Positions 46,001 through 57,971 of a stretch of DNA of 64,000 nucleotides are shown here, piece after piece; within the stretch, counting starts at the first letter, position 1; each line of letters begins with the position of its first letter. The position numbers and the translations under genes were made by a program. This stretch comes from Hygrophila difformis. Its lineage: Eukaryota; Streptophyta; Magnoliopsida; Lamiales; Acanthaceae. Where the stretch lies: contig JAOANR010000006.1 in assembly GCA_030278955.1 (NCBI GenBank), forward strand, positions 30,051,124 to 30,115,123. The letters run 5' to 3'. The notes beneath the pieces are model-generated. The model worked only from the letters and a program-made list of their open reading frames with translations, did not search any database and was not told the origin of the DNA.

Positions 46001-49000
46001 TCACATATGCTCGTCAGAGTCTGTAAGAAAAAAATAAATATCACACATCAGTAAATAATGGAGAATTCAATATAAGATCAAAGGGGTCATAGAGATACCA
46101 AAAAAATGAAAAGAAAGTAGATAGTTTAAACAATTATGCAGAATGTCCAATTAAGAATATCTATAATAGTATGAATTAAATGCTCCTAGTACACTCATAA
46201 TTTCATGAGAGATGACTGCAACATACTAGTATGACATACAACAACAAAAGTGCTGTATAAAAGCATAAAAAAGATAAAAATAATGGAGAGGTGGACAAAA
46301 AAAAGCAGAACCTGAAATTTTGGTTTCCTCCATTTTGTCCAGCAAGTTTCTTAGCTTCAGCTTCAGCACTAACAATCCCTATCAGCTTGACTTCCAGCAT
46401 ATTTCCCACTCAAGGACGTTACATCATCCTTCTATAATACAGTAATTATTAACAGAACGAGTAAGAGGACACTGTCAAGAACAGCATTAATATAATATAG
46501 ATTTTTTTTGCTTCAATAAATTTGCAAAATGACACGAAAAGATACCAGCACTTTGAATAATAGAGCAGGCTTCCCAATTTCATGACCCACGGGTAGGAAC
46601 TCCCAAGGCCTTTTAGCTCTTTCAATATCACCTTTTTCATCGCTAAGAGAAATACTGTGTGTTTCAGGCAAGTTGAGCTGCTTGAGAACCTACATGTCAA
46701 TGGCACACAAGATAAGAAATACTGAAATACTCCTACTATATTTGGACAAATTAAACAGGATGATGCCCTGCATGCTGTATTGTTGAAGTACTAATACTAA
46801 TACTAGCGATTGTTGTTCATTTACCTGAAGGGAGAAAGATGGCATAAAAGGCTCTAAGAGACATGCCAGAAGATAGACTAGCCCGGCTGCTGTTCTCATG
46901 ACAACAGAACAAGTTGGCCGATCCTCCTTGTAAAGTTTCCAGAATTGGGCTTCCTGATGACCAAAAGTAGATATGAAGAAGATAATGACATCACAAAGAC
47001 CACCCTAGAGCAGCCGCAGCAGCAGCATATGGACACCCAAATATACAAGGGAATTAAAGCTTATTACATACTGTTAAATATCCATTTCCTGCACCAGATA
47101 TTGCCATCGCAATCTTTAACCCTTGCTTCAGTTTCACCTTTATCAAAATAATTGTTTGTTTACAGTAATAGTATGAGTGTACTGTTCATCATTTGAGGAA
47201 GTATAGTTTTGTCCTAATAACAAAAATGGCTCGTTTGGATTGACTTTTGAAAAAAGCAGAAGCCAAAAGTAGAAGCAGAAGCAGAAGTCAAAAGCAAAAG
47301 CATGTAACTTTTGTGTTTGGATGGAATATTTGAAAAGCGGCTTTTTCTAAAAATATGTTTGGATGAATAAAAATGAAAAGTGCTTTTGGAATGTAGTAAT
47401 TACTAAAAAGGACATGCTATTTAATATGATAATAAGATATATTTATAGTGTAATTTATGTTAAGTAGTGGGGGTATTTAAGTCCTTGCACAATTTACGAG
47501 GTGCTTTTGGCTTCTGCTTTTGGGAGAAGCACCCCCTGGACTGCTTCTCCCAGAAGCACTTTTTTGGTTTTTCGAAGTGCTTTTGCTTTTTCTTAAAAGC
47601 CAAAACAAACACCTAATTTCTACTAGAAGTGCTTTTGGCAGAAGCAAAAGCCAAAAGCACATTCCCATAAGCCATTCCAAACGGGCTCATAGTCACCAAC
47701 TTTTTCCCCCAAGGCTTTTGTCGAGTGATGAGATTCTGCACCCTGAGAATCAGGAATACGCGAGCCATAACCTGAATCCCAAGAAATGGGGAATATATAT
47801 AATATATATTGAGGATTTAATTCAAAGTGAAGTTGATAAGAAGGGTCTCCCCACAAGGACAAAGGTAAGCGCATATGCATAAAGTACAGAGAATGAGGAT
47901 CCTGGTCCAAATATTTATGCATCTACTTTAATTAATATTGTCAAGAACAAGAAGAAGAAGAAGAAGAAACAAAAAGGGGGCTCGTCTAGAGTAGGCATCA
48001 AAAACAAAAAAGAAAAGAAATAAATAAATATTTCTCATCAAATAACCAATTCCTACTTTTTAAAACAAAAATCCATGTCATCTCACAGGAACCTTGCTGT
48101 TAAGCAATGAATACTTTACAATATGAAGAATAAATGCGCGGTGAAAAAATATTCTGAATTTTTATGAGAAAACCCAGTGATTCAAGTACAGAGCTTCAGC
48201 GGAACAACTCATGGGTCATCCACACAAGCAAGACCATTGGGCAAAGGTCTAATATATCATAGAAGTGTGTATATTTGAATTTACTTTTCACTGGGACGTA
48301 GTACTAATGATTAATAAATGGAAGGCAAATTAAATAATCACTTCATGACGGATTCCATTTTACACGTAGAGAGAGACAGTCTCAATCAATTAAGAGACCT
48401 AATCACCTAATAATTGATTTGTTGATAGCTTAATTTCTCAAATGGGGTCGGTCTTCATTGCGCTACTGGTGCTGAAGAAGTCTATATATTGCAGAAATTT
48501 CAAGAGGCAATTATATAGTATTACAGCTATACTCTGACAGTATCAACCATGCATGATAGGCCCCACAACTTGGTCTCCTAGCTCCACATATTATAATAAC
48601 TAACTAACTAAGTGATACTTAGTAAAGTAGTAGTAATAATTTAAGGGTCTAATCTATTCCATGGATGGGTGCTCTGCAGTCTGCTCTTGGAGTGGTCAGT
48701 TTGCGAGAGCTTCTTCATGATCTCACTCATATTTATGCTAACTTTTTTGGAAGATCACATACATGCATCCATTCCATTGTCCAGAGGCAACAGTTATGTC
48801 AATGAAAAAATAAAGAACCAAGCAAGCACACACCTGTATCTCTGGCAATGAAACACAAGACTCGATTGATGAAATTTCCAAGATTATCCGAAAGCTCGCT
48901 ATTCAACTTTGCTTGCAAATCAGTCCATTTGAACAAGGTGTCTGATACCTGCATGCAGGGATAGCATACATGATACTAATAATACTCCCTTATTAAACAT

Positions 49001-51549
49001 CCCATCCCATATGTAATTAAGGAAGCTGCTAATCATCTATATATGTCCGAGAAATGACCACATATAGGTTAATACTTATAAATATGTATATGTGGGGCTG
49101 GTGGTGATCTCATGTCATGATTACAAGGGAGGGAGCTATATAGGGCATTGAAACATGAATGAACAAGTAAGTGCCTACTCACCTCTGGCCTGTTTATTAG
49201 CAAATAGTATCTCCACACTTCTACAGGAATACTTGTGTCTTTCACATCATTTCCGAACACTCCAATGCCCTTACTCTTCGAGAATTTTCCTGAGTTATTA
49301 CAAGTGAATAATTTCATTATATTAGTGGAGTGAATTAATCATTAAGATAAAATCTATCTATCTATATATGAAACAAAAAGGATGTGGGTTTCAACACATG
49401 CATGCATGCATCCACTAATTTCATACTAGTATATCTCCAGTCCAGTCCACTGTTGAAAACCTAACCTAACCTAACCTGCTTCATAGTTGAGGTATTCTGT
49501 AACACTGATGGTTTTCATCAACGTCCAGTTTTCACCTGTTCCAAGAAGAGTGGAGGGGAACATCACCTGAAAATTAGTAAATCACATACATGCCATGCCA
49601 GTTATTATTAAGTAGTAATGGAAAACAGATCAGGTCAGAGTAGTGGTGTTGTTGAGATCAATCCATCCATCCTTGATGAATTCAATAATGAATGAAGACT
49701 ACTTACTGTATGAAAGGGGACATTATCCTTGCCCATAAACTGGTACAGCTCCACCTCATCAGGATTCTTCCACCACTTTTCCCATTCTGGTGTGTGGCAT
49801 GCAGTGATTGAGATATATCCAATAGGTGCATCAAACCATACATAGAAAACCTGCACAACAACGCCACAACAAAAAGAAATCAATCATCATGTTATAGTAT
49901 ATATTAAAGCAGCACTGATGGACCATATATATTAGACAAGAAAATAAAAAAGTGTGATACTAATTACTTTACTATCAACAATAATATTAGTAATATTCAA
50001 TACCTTGTCCTTGAAATTCTCAAGTGGAACAGGAACTCCCCATTTTAAATCTCGAGTGATACAACGTTGTTTCAGACCTTCCCTCAGCCAAGCCTGTGTC
50101 GCTTGGATCGCATTCTGGCTCCAACCCCCAGCCACACACGTGGTACGGATGTATTCTTCTAATTTGTCCTTGAGTAAAGGAAGCTCAAGAAATAGATGAT
50201 TCGTATCACGGATGCGTGGAGTATTACGACAAACCTATCATCAAGCAGCCAGTGGCCCGGATAATAAGAATTATTAAAATTCAATTCAAAAGGTCTCTTC
50301 ATTTGTTGCCTACTTGTACCAAAAGTTAACAGAATTTATTACTACAAAATTGGCAGCCAATCTAGCAAATATTAAAAAGTGTGAATTTGATTTAGCTTTA
50401 TTGCTAGCTAGTACACACCTTGCATTTTGGTTCCAGGAGTTCTGTGGGATTTAGAAGTTTCCCACACTTTTCACACTGATCTCCACGCGCAGAATCATAA
50501 TTACAACCTGGTGTTGGACAACTGCCCTCCACAAGCCGATCGGCTAAGAATCTTTTACAAGTATCACAGTAGAGCTGCAAAAATGAATTGTATGATTACT
50601 ACAATGTTAACTTGATATTCTTCCCATTTTCTAAAATCACAGACAAACGAAAAATCAGTTCAGCAATGCTGGAGCATATACAGCACCAAGACTACATAGT
50701 AGTATATAGTAACCATATACTGGAAAGTAAAAGAAAAAAATTTTGACCATTAATTAATAATGTACCTGTTGCATTATGTTTTCTGAAAGCCAATTATTAT
50801 CCAACAATTTCTTGAAAATTGCTTGGCAAACTTCAGTCTGTTGTGGACTTGAAGTGCGCCCAAACTCATCGAAGCTTATATTAAACCATTCATATACTTC
50901 TTTGTGAATAGCATGGTATCTATGAAAGGAAAAAAAAAAAAGAAGACGACCAAAGCCATACACATTAATCAGAGGTTCGGAAAAATTCCATACTTCAGTT
51001 AAACTAACTCATATGTTAAAAGACGTCGTTCATCAAATGAGCCATTGCTGAATTCATAGAACAGTGCAGGACACAAAGCAATATGGCAAGTCAAACTTCC
51101 TACCACACAGGGGCAAATGGGTGCATAATCCAAACCAGATATATAATAAAAGAATGAATAAAGCATCCAGTGAAAAGGAAGAAAAGTAGTACTTGTCACA
51201 GATGTCCTTGGGAGAGCATCCCTCCTCCATGGCCTTTGTTTCGGTGGCAGTCCCATATTCGTCGGTACCACAAATATATAGTGTATTATACCCTCTAATC
51301 CGGCAATACCGAGCAAACACATCAGCACTCAGCACACCTATAGTATATTCCAACATAAGCAGCAGCAAACCCATATGATTATGAATCCACACAAACTAAC
51401 ATGCAAGTAGTGAAATTAATTAATTAGTGGAAAACAATCAAATTACATCCGATGATGTTTCCGAGATGGGGAACGTTGTTGACATAAGGCAAGGCGCTGG
51501 TTATAAGGATGTTCCGCTTCCCTTCAATGGGGAGCTTGGCGGCAGCCAT
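46001..51549 (-). CDS. methionine-tRNA ligase, cytosolic type, C-terminal part damaged
   Basis: Class I aminoacyl-tRNA synthetase that charges tRNA-Met. Exons on -: 51549-51447, 51337-51193, 50919-50766, 50574-50419, 50234-50004, 49850-49707, 49566-49476, 49289-49183, 48948-48834, about 47771-47690, 47137-47072, 46953-46825, 46689-46546, about 46431-46312, and possibly 46020-46001. Exons 1-9 keep frame throughout. [16 protein letters not shown] holds the HIGH-type motif, CDTCKRFL...CEKCGKLL the zinc knuckle, [10 protein letters not shown] the core, and KFSKSKG the KMSKS loop. Exon 10 ends at a MITE where the donor and about ten usual residues are missing. Exon 14 runs into a one-base shift near 46380. 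Plant cytosolic enzymes normally end in an EMAPII-like tRNA-binding domain; none is present here. The gene may be a truncated paralogue or a recent pseudogene. Confidence 0.85.
47228..47690. mobile_element. MITE at exon 10 donor of methionine-tRNA ligase
   Basis: GGCTCGTTTGGATTGACTTTTG at the left and CCATTCCAAACGGGCTC at the right are inverted repeats. The inside is rich in GCAGAAGC and AAAGCAAAAGC words. Its right end lies directly after VGDY of the ligase. Clear target duplication was not identified. Confidence 0.7.
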
Positions 51550-51645
51550 ATTCGATTTGTTTCTGGAAATTATGGAGTCTACTTCTACTATATTTAATAT
51601 TCATCCGCTTTTTAAATATAGCTACTGACCAACCAGCACGCAGTC

Positions 51646-52257
51646 TTAGGGGTGGAAATAGGCTAGGCCGGGGCTAGGCCTAGGCTTGTACGGCCTGGGC
51701 CTACGATTTTCATAGGCCCGAGTCTGGCCTATTACCTTTGATAGGTCTCAAAAAAAAAAAAAAAAATAGGCCTAAGCCTGGCCTATTTATCTAAAAAGGC
51801 CAGCATCAAGGCCTTTTAAAAGCCTGATTAAGCCTATTTTAGAAAAATAAGTTTAAATTTGTTTATATATATCCGGATGTAATCATAAGGTTGGAAGACA
51901 TAATTTGTTCACATGGACAAGTTTTCATCCAAAACAATTTATATACGAGAAAAAACTCATAAATAATTTAAAAAATCTATATAAGATCAAATTAATAATT
52001 ACTTTTACATAATATATAATACTAATAATACGACTATTCCCATGTAATAAACATAAATAGATTAAAAATATGATAAATAGGCCGGCCTGATAGGCCTAAA
52101 AGGCTTTTAATTAAGCCTGGCCTAGGCCTATTTAGCTAAATAGACTTTTAAATTAGCCTAAGCCTAGCCTGTTTATAAAAAAAGCCTGGCATGGTCTGGC
52201 CTTCGGTAGGCTAGGCCATAGGCCCCTGTCGGGTAGCCTGGCCTATTCCCACCCCTA
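51646..52257. mobile_element. nested element with TAGGGGTGG ends and TAGGCC words
   Basis: TTAGGGGTGGAAATAGGCTAGGC and GCCTGGCCTATTCCCACCCCTA are inverted repeats. AGTC lies on both sides, and the uninterrupted Stowaway copy at 35.5 kb shows AGTCC at this point. The element is saturated with AGGCCTA/TAGGCCT words. The superfamily is uncertain (hAT-like ends, short duplication). Confidence 0.65.
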
Positions 52258-52421
52258 AGTCCAATGCACAATTTAAACCATTAATAACTCAAATTTGGTA
52301 GAAGTAAAAATTCTAAAACTTCGGTATTTAAAAACTACAAGATGACACGAATCTAACAAGATCTCACTTGGCTATATTTTAACTTGTATATCTATGATAA
52401 AACTTCAAATCAAAGTGTTTA

Positions 52422-52632
52422 GGGCCCCGTTTGGAATAAGCGGTTCAAACGCTAAAAGCTCATTCTCAACTCTAAGATATTCATATCTGTTTGTTTTACC
52501 GGAAATACAAGATTTGGAATCGCTGATTTTCTCCATAAATCGTGGTTTTGGGAACTCTAATCTCTGAAGCCAAACTCTAATCTCTGAAACCAAACTCTAA
52601 ACTCTAAACTCTATTTATTTACCAAACGAAGC
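52422..52632. mobile_element. nested Tourist-like MITE, 211 bp
   Basis: GGGCCCCGTTTGG and CCAAACGAAGC form imperfect inverted ends, flanked by TTA at 52419-52421 and 52633-52635. This is the target duplication of PIF/Harbinger elements. Confidence 0.65.
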
Positions 52633-52798
52633 TTAGGTGAATAGTGTCAATTTTACCAATGTAGCTATCTTTTCTAAACGGAGGGAGTACTTCGTAAGAA
52701 TGGTTGAACACGATAGATAATTTAGTTTATATTACTCCCTTTTTTATATAATTGTTTGAATCATCATTACTGTAATCTAAAACTGCCCAATAAATCCT

Positions 52799-52825
52799 TA
52801 TATATATATATATATATATATATAT
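52799..52825. repeat. (TA)n microsatellite
   Basis: About thirteen TA dinucleotides before the tandem repeat. Confidence 0.95.
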
Positions 52826-53710
52826 TCCGTTTTAATATTCTTGTATAATTTATTAATTTACAAATATATAGTATTTTTTTTAAACAATTAGATTAGATTA
52901 GATATGGATCTTCATAACATTTGTTTATCAAAGTATTTTTATTTATATTGGCAAGTAAATCTTTCCGTATATATTTAACTGTATTTTGGAAACTAAATAC
53001 TATTAGAGAGAAAAATTGGAAACAAAATATCAAAGAAAAGAATTTTGGAAACTAAATATTAGACTATGTATTTTTTCAAACAATTAGATATGGATCTTTT
53101 TAAAATTTTCAAACAAATTGATATTAAATATAAATATAATCTTTCCTTATAAAAAAAAATGGGAACGAAATATTAAAGAAAAAAAAAAGTTGGAAACTAA
53201 ATACTCCGTATTACATATGTATATTTTTAAATAAACCCTTCTATATATTCCATTTTAACATGCTTTTATCATTTATTAATTTATGAATATTTTATTTTTT
53301 TAAACAAATGGATATGGATATTCTTAAAGTTTGTTAATCAAAGAATTTTTATTTATATTGGCAATTAAATCTTTTCGTATAAATATATCCCTATTTTGGA
53401 ACTAAATATTCAATAAAAGAATTGGAAACAAAATATTAAAGAATTGGGATGAGGACATGGCCACTCTATGCCTCCCAACCCTAGGGTTCTTTGTTCGATC
53501 CCCACCCGGTCACTTATCCCTCTTTATCCCTTGTAATTTGTGTGGCATGAGCTCATCACTATTTTCCGACTTCGACTCCTAAAAATAATATTCAAGAAAA
53601 GAATCTTGGAAACTAAATATCAAAATATGTCTTTTTTTAAACAATTAGGTACAAATCTTCTCAAAATTTTCAAACAAATTATTATTAAATATAATAATAA
53701 TATTTACTTA
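52826..53710 (+). repeat. tandem repeat of about 423 bp, two copies, AT-rich
   Basis: TTCCGTTTTAATATTCTTG at 52825 and TTCCATTTTAACATGCTTT at 53248 start parallel blocks sharing AAACAATTAGATATGGAT, TTTTTATTTATATTGGCAA and TTGGAAACTAAATATT. A partial relative lies at 36530-36800. No gene. Confidence 0.6.
53449..53575 (+). repeat. tRNA-derived SINE-like repeat, copy 3
   Basis: GGACATGGCCACTCTATG and TTGTTCGATCCCC (B box) are followed by CTTTATCCCTTGTAATTTGTGTGG. It is preceded by the same AATATTAAAGAA sequence as copy 2. Confidence 0.6.
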
Positions 53711-53719
53711 TAAATCTAT

Positions 53720-54685
53720 ATAATAAATCCTGAATATTTTTTGGCCTGTGCAGACTGTATTGTCCTTATTAAATATAATATATTCTTTTTACTCTCTAGG
53801 GTTTTATCAGTAATTATAGCACCATTTTATAATCAATGGCTACAATTAATCCACATCATCGTTGATTAATCGCTGACTAATTCCAACTCATCTTCCACGT
53901 CATCAATATCTATATTTAGAAAATAAATTAACTATTAATATAATCAAATCTTGAGAAAGTCTTCATATATATTTTAAAAAGATATAAAAAAAATTTTATG
54001 ACACTTAAAACATATAAATTGATTAAAACTATATAATATAAATTATTTTTTTGTATATATTTTAATAAATATTATTATAATATTATTAAACAAATTTAAT
54101 TTAGGTTAAAGTTATGTCTACAAGTATAATCCTATATCAACATAAGGAATATAATAACCGTATTTTAATTATAAAATACTTCATTAAAAATATATATTGA
54201 ATAATCAAATTAAAAAAATTTAGTGAACTATAAAAATTTAATAAAATTTTAATTCTCATATCTGTACAAGGCTTAATTTTCAAAATTTAATCGCACAAAT
54301 ACAATTTTGATAAACTAAAAAATATAAAGGAAAATGTAAGTATGTGTTTTTTAATTATAGTAAATATACTTATCATTTCAAATATTAAGAAATATAAAAT
54401 TATATAATATAAATCATTTGATTGTATATATTATAATATTTAATAAAAATTGACACATTATAATATTATTAAATAAATTTATACTGTTTTAAAATGTGTA
54501 ACTAATTAAAATATAATTTTATATAAATATAAGGAATTTAACAATTAACATCATAGATTTCAAACATTATTAATTAATGATAATATATTTCTAATATAAA
54601 GATTTCATTAAAATATATATGAAATAATTAAATTTATAAATTTTAATCAATTATAAAAAATTAGATTTTTTCACCCGCTGCGCAT
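53720..54685. other. very AT-rich region without gene
   Basis: Stops occur in all frames; repeated AAAATATATATGAAATAATTA blocks. The hairpin-like CACCC...GGGTG near 54670 borders the foldback element. Confidence 0.4.
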
Positions 54686-54687
54686 GG

Positions 54688-55366
54688 GTGTTGAACTTAT
54701 ATGAGTTTATAAAATGAGAATATAATTTTCTTTTTTTTATTACATGAGCTTAACAACGAACATTGCCAAAAATAATTACTTCGAGCAAGCCGGGAAGTTT
54801 GATCTGCAGGCCTTTTCTGGATCGAGTTTTTTTATTCTTTCATTCATTTTTCTTCCTATTTTTTCTTATTTTTCTTATTGTTTTAGCTGCCTTCGGGCAC
54901 TGTTTACCAAAAAAACATTACCACAAATCTTTACGTATAATTTACACTAAAATACTTCTTATATCATTTTAGAGTACAAATTGTTTATAAAAAATATATA
55001 TGAAATAATTAAATTTATAGATTTTAATCAATTATAAAAAAATTTTAATCAAATTTTTTATAAACAATCTCTACTCTAAAAGGATATAAGAAGTATTTTA
55101 GTGTAAATTATACGTAAAGATTTGTGGTAATGTTTTTTTTGGTAAATAGTGCCCGAAGGCGGCTAAAACAATAAGAAAAATAAGAAAAATAGGAAGAAAA
55201 ATGAATGAAAGAATAAAAAAACTCGATCCAGAAAAGGCCCGCAGATCAAACTTCCCGGCTATGCTCGAAGTAATTATTTTTGGCAATGTTCGTTGTTAAG
55301 CTCATGTAATCCAAAAAAAAAAAATTATATTCTCATTTTATAAACTCATATAAGTTCAACACCCAT
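54688..55366. mobile_element. foldback element, two arms of about 320 bp
   Basis: The left arm from GTGTTGAACTTATATGAG to TTAGAGTACAAATTG (54688-54990) is repeated inverted at 55065-55366, from CAATCTCTACTCTAAAAGG to ATATAAGTTCAACAC. The arms differ by scattered substitutions and short indels. The short AT-rich centre lies near 55030. Each arm contains GAAGTTTGATCTG and TTTACCAAAAAAACATT. Confidence 0.85.
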
Positions 55367-55699
55367 ATAAGTTGAATTATTAGGTTTGAAATATAATTAG
55401 GCTTTAAAAACTTATATTATATCTATTATTTGTGTTTATTTATGATTTAACATATTTTATTTAAAGAAAATATTTGAATAAAATAATATAAAAATCTATA
55501 ATATATAAATCTTGATGTTATGAACAGTAACATCATATTATCTTTCAGAAAATTAGAGTCCACCCCCCCCCCTACATTATCTTTACATTTTAAAAATACC
55601 TCCCCCAAAAAACTTAAAGTAAACCCCCCTCTACCAGTTTTGACCAAGAAAACACCCCCCTAAATTTCTCATTACTTAATGCTTCTACAATTAACTTAT

Positions 55700-55860
55700 C
55701 ATTAAATATAAACAAGAATACACTTATTACCACACCAAGACTCAATATATTATCATTCAAACCCCATTCCTTACCATACTAGGGCACCAAAAATTAGTAT
55801 TACCAAAAAAAATACTATCCTCTTACCACACTACAACACTTTCCACTTAAAGACCGAGAC
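55700..55860. other. left subterminal C-rich and AT-rich segment of the element
   Basis: Runs of C (CCCCCCCCCC near 55562, CCCCCC near 55625 and 55655) precede AT-rich sequence; no gene. Confidence 0.4.
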
Positions 55861-55889
55861 TTACCCAACGAAAAAAAGAGAAGAGACCG

Positions 55890-55933
55890 AAGGAGGAGGA
55901 GGAGGAGAAGAAGAAGAAGAAGAAGAAGAAGAG
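55890..55933. repeat. (GGA)n/(GAA)n microsatellite
   Basis: A GGA run passes into a GAA run just upstream of the candidate start codon at 55986. Confidence 0.9.
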
Positions 55934-55985
55934 AATAAATGAAGATTGAACGAGACTTACCAAGCACGAAGAGAAGAAGAGAACA

Positions 55986-57003
55986 ATGGAAACCCACTCG
56001 AATGATTCCAAATTGTTGGAGAATGAGAAGGTTCCACCGGAGAGGAAGAGACCGAAGAAGAGGACCAAAGTGGAGGAGGAACCCACCGAAAGTCGGTCTC
56101 TCTCAGTTCTTTTTTGTTTTTTGTTGTTTTGCAATATGTTGTTGTGCAATGTGTGGGTTTGTGAATTTGATAGGGAAATTGTGTGGGTTTAATTTGTGTT
56201 GATAGGTTTGATAATGTGGGGAATGATTTGTATGTTGAAATTGGTTAATTTATGGGAGTAATTGTTTGATTTTGTAGTGGTTGGTGAATTTGATAGTTAA
56301 TTGTGTTGTTTTGATTTGTGTTGGCATGTTTGATAATGCGGTTCTTGTTGTGTATGTTGGAATGGGTGAATGTATAGGAATAATTATTGATGAAATATTG
56401 GTTATTTGATTGTGCAACAAATGTGTTCGATTAAATGCCCAAATGGATATGTATTATATTGTAAATGATTGGCATTGCCCGATGTGAATGTGGCTTCGTT
56501 GATTTGTCAATTGAATGTGTATGTTGCATCAAAGTTGATGTTGATATTTGTTTATGTTAACAAAGTTTATGATATTGATGTTGATTTTGTTGTTTAATGT
56601 ATAGGGGTGGGTAAGGAAAAGAAATTTCAAGCTCCTAGGTGTTCTTCAAAGTACCTTAGAGATGTGGTGGATGAGATAGAGAAAAGGGGGACGGTGGAGC
56701 AAAAAGAAGGAATTCAAGCCACCGGCTTTGGACACTTTACAAAAATGAGCAACGAGAGTGCATTTCTCCCACGAATTGACGCACTTATAAAAGTATTCGA
56801 TCCGGCAACAAAGACATTCAACATAGGCGAAGACATTAAAATTGAGTTTCAAGGGTACGAGTTCTCAAGTGTGCTTGGGGTTCGGCATGTAGGGCAATAT
56901 GTAGAGAAGAGGTTAGTTCACGAGCCCTTGATAGCTAGAAAGTTTTTCGATGGAAGATATGACGATGTTAAAATAAATGAATTGGCCAATGGATTGGTTT
57001 TTT
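55986..57003 (+). pseudogene. transposon gene fragment, DUF1985/KI-MULE-like domain
   Basis: Exon 1 candidate 55986-56090 encodes an acidic and basic start with a nuclear-localisation-like KRPKKRTK. Its donor is weak (AAA|GTCGGT). Exon 2 candidate 56605-56995 encodes RCSSKYLRDVVDEIE, ATGFGHFTKM, LIKVFDPATKTFNIG and YEFSSVLGVRHVG. This pattern (RxS, GFGxxL, FDxxTxxFxxG, VxxVLGL) resembles the N-terminal domain found with Ulp1-type proteases in plant Mutator-like and related elements. No protease or transposase part follows, so the gene is truncated. The assignment is by pattern only. Confidence 0.5.
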
Positions 57004-57534
57004 ATTTTTATTTTTTACCATAATTTTGAGTTACAAGACTTGTAGGTTGGTTTTGGATGTGTAGATCCTTGGCATTGCCCGGGATTAATGTACTTTTGTT
57101 GATTACATTGAAAAGGTAGCTTTGATTGTGTTCTTGTTGATTTGAGTTGGGATTTTCTTAAAGTTTGAAGTGAGTGAAGGGCGATGGATTTGGCATATAA
57201 ATTGGGGATTTTTTTGTTTTGGTTGATTTAAACTTAAATTCATGTTATTGGGAAGCTATTGGTATATTGCACGCTCTTTTAAAACGAAATGAGTGAAATT
57301 TTTGGATTTGTGGAGAAGGGGGTGGTAACCGACGGGTGGTGTTGGAATTTTTGGAATTTTTGTGTTATTGTTGGATATTCTTAATTGTTGAATAATTTTT
57401 GTCTTTTTGTTGCATAGATTGGTTGGATTGTAAATGTTTGCCAAAATTTTGATTCTTTGATGAATGTTAGTAATATAATTGTGCAAGCAAAGTGTTCGAT
57501 GAAATGGCGTGTATGGAATAATGATGGTGTTTAT

Positions 57535-57705
57535 AAGGTGAGGAAGGATATGAATTTCGGGCTCTCCGGTGCTCGGCTAAATGCCTTAGAGATTTTGTGG
57601 ACGATGTGGATATAAGGTGGTCGGATGGGCACAGAGAAGCAATTGAAGCCACTCGATTTGGGCATTTTACGAAACTGAGCAAGGATAAGCTTGTTGTTAA
57701 GTGAT
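57535..57705 (+). pseudogene. second, shorter copy of the DUF1985-like start
   Basis: One frame reads FRALRCSAKCLRDFVDDVD followed by EAIEATRFGHFTKLSK and a stop. It is parallel to residues of the upstream copy (APRCSSKYLRDVVDEIE, EGIQATGFGHFTKMSN). It is diverged, so the duplication is old. Confidence 0.65.
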
Positions 57706-57971
57706 AGATCCCAAACATTGTAAAACCGAATTATTTGATGTAGAATGAAATGTTTAGTGATGACAGATTTGAATTATTGGGTTTGGGTTGTTGCAATTGG
57801 TTGCCATTTGAATTAGTATTTTTTTGTGTTACAGATTATTGGTGGTATAATATATTGGATTATATATTTGTGAACCGTAATCGTTGTGTGAATTTGATAT
57901 TATGTGATTTCATAATAATTGATATTTTCAAATGAAATTTTCATGTTAGATGTGCATTTGTGCTTGTTAAA

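Larger units (their letters stand above)
51601..52687. mobile_element. Stowaway-like MITE enlarged by two nested insertions
   Basis: The left edge TTCATCCGCTTTTTAAATA and right edge TTTTCTAAACGGAGGGAG (followed by TA) bound a Stowaway body whose middle (CCATTAATAACTCAAATT, AATCTAACAAGATCTCACTTGG) matches the copy at 35516. It lies about 50 bp upstream of the ligase start codon, within its likely promoter or 5' UTR. Confidence 0.6.

Noticed and set aside
54744..55286. Paired 62-69 residue frames in the foldback arms
   Set aside because: They are the same Phe/Leu-rich sequence read in both arms of the inverted repeat, with no domain.
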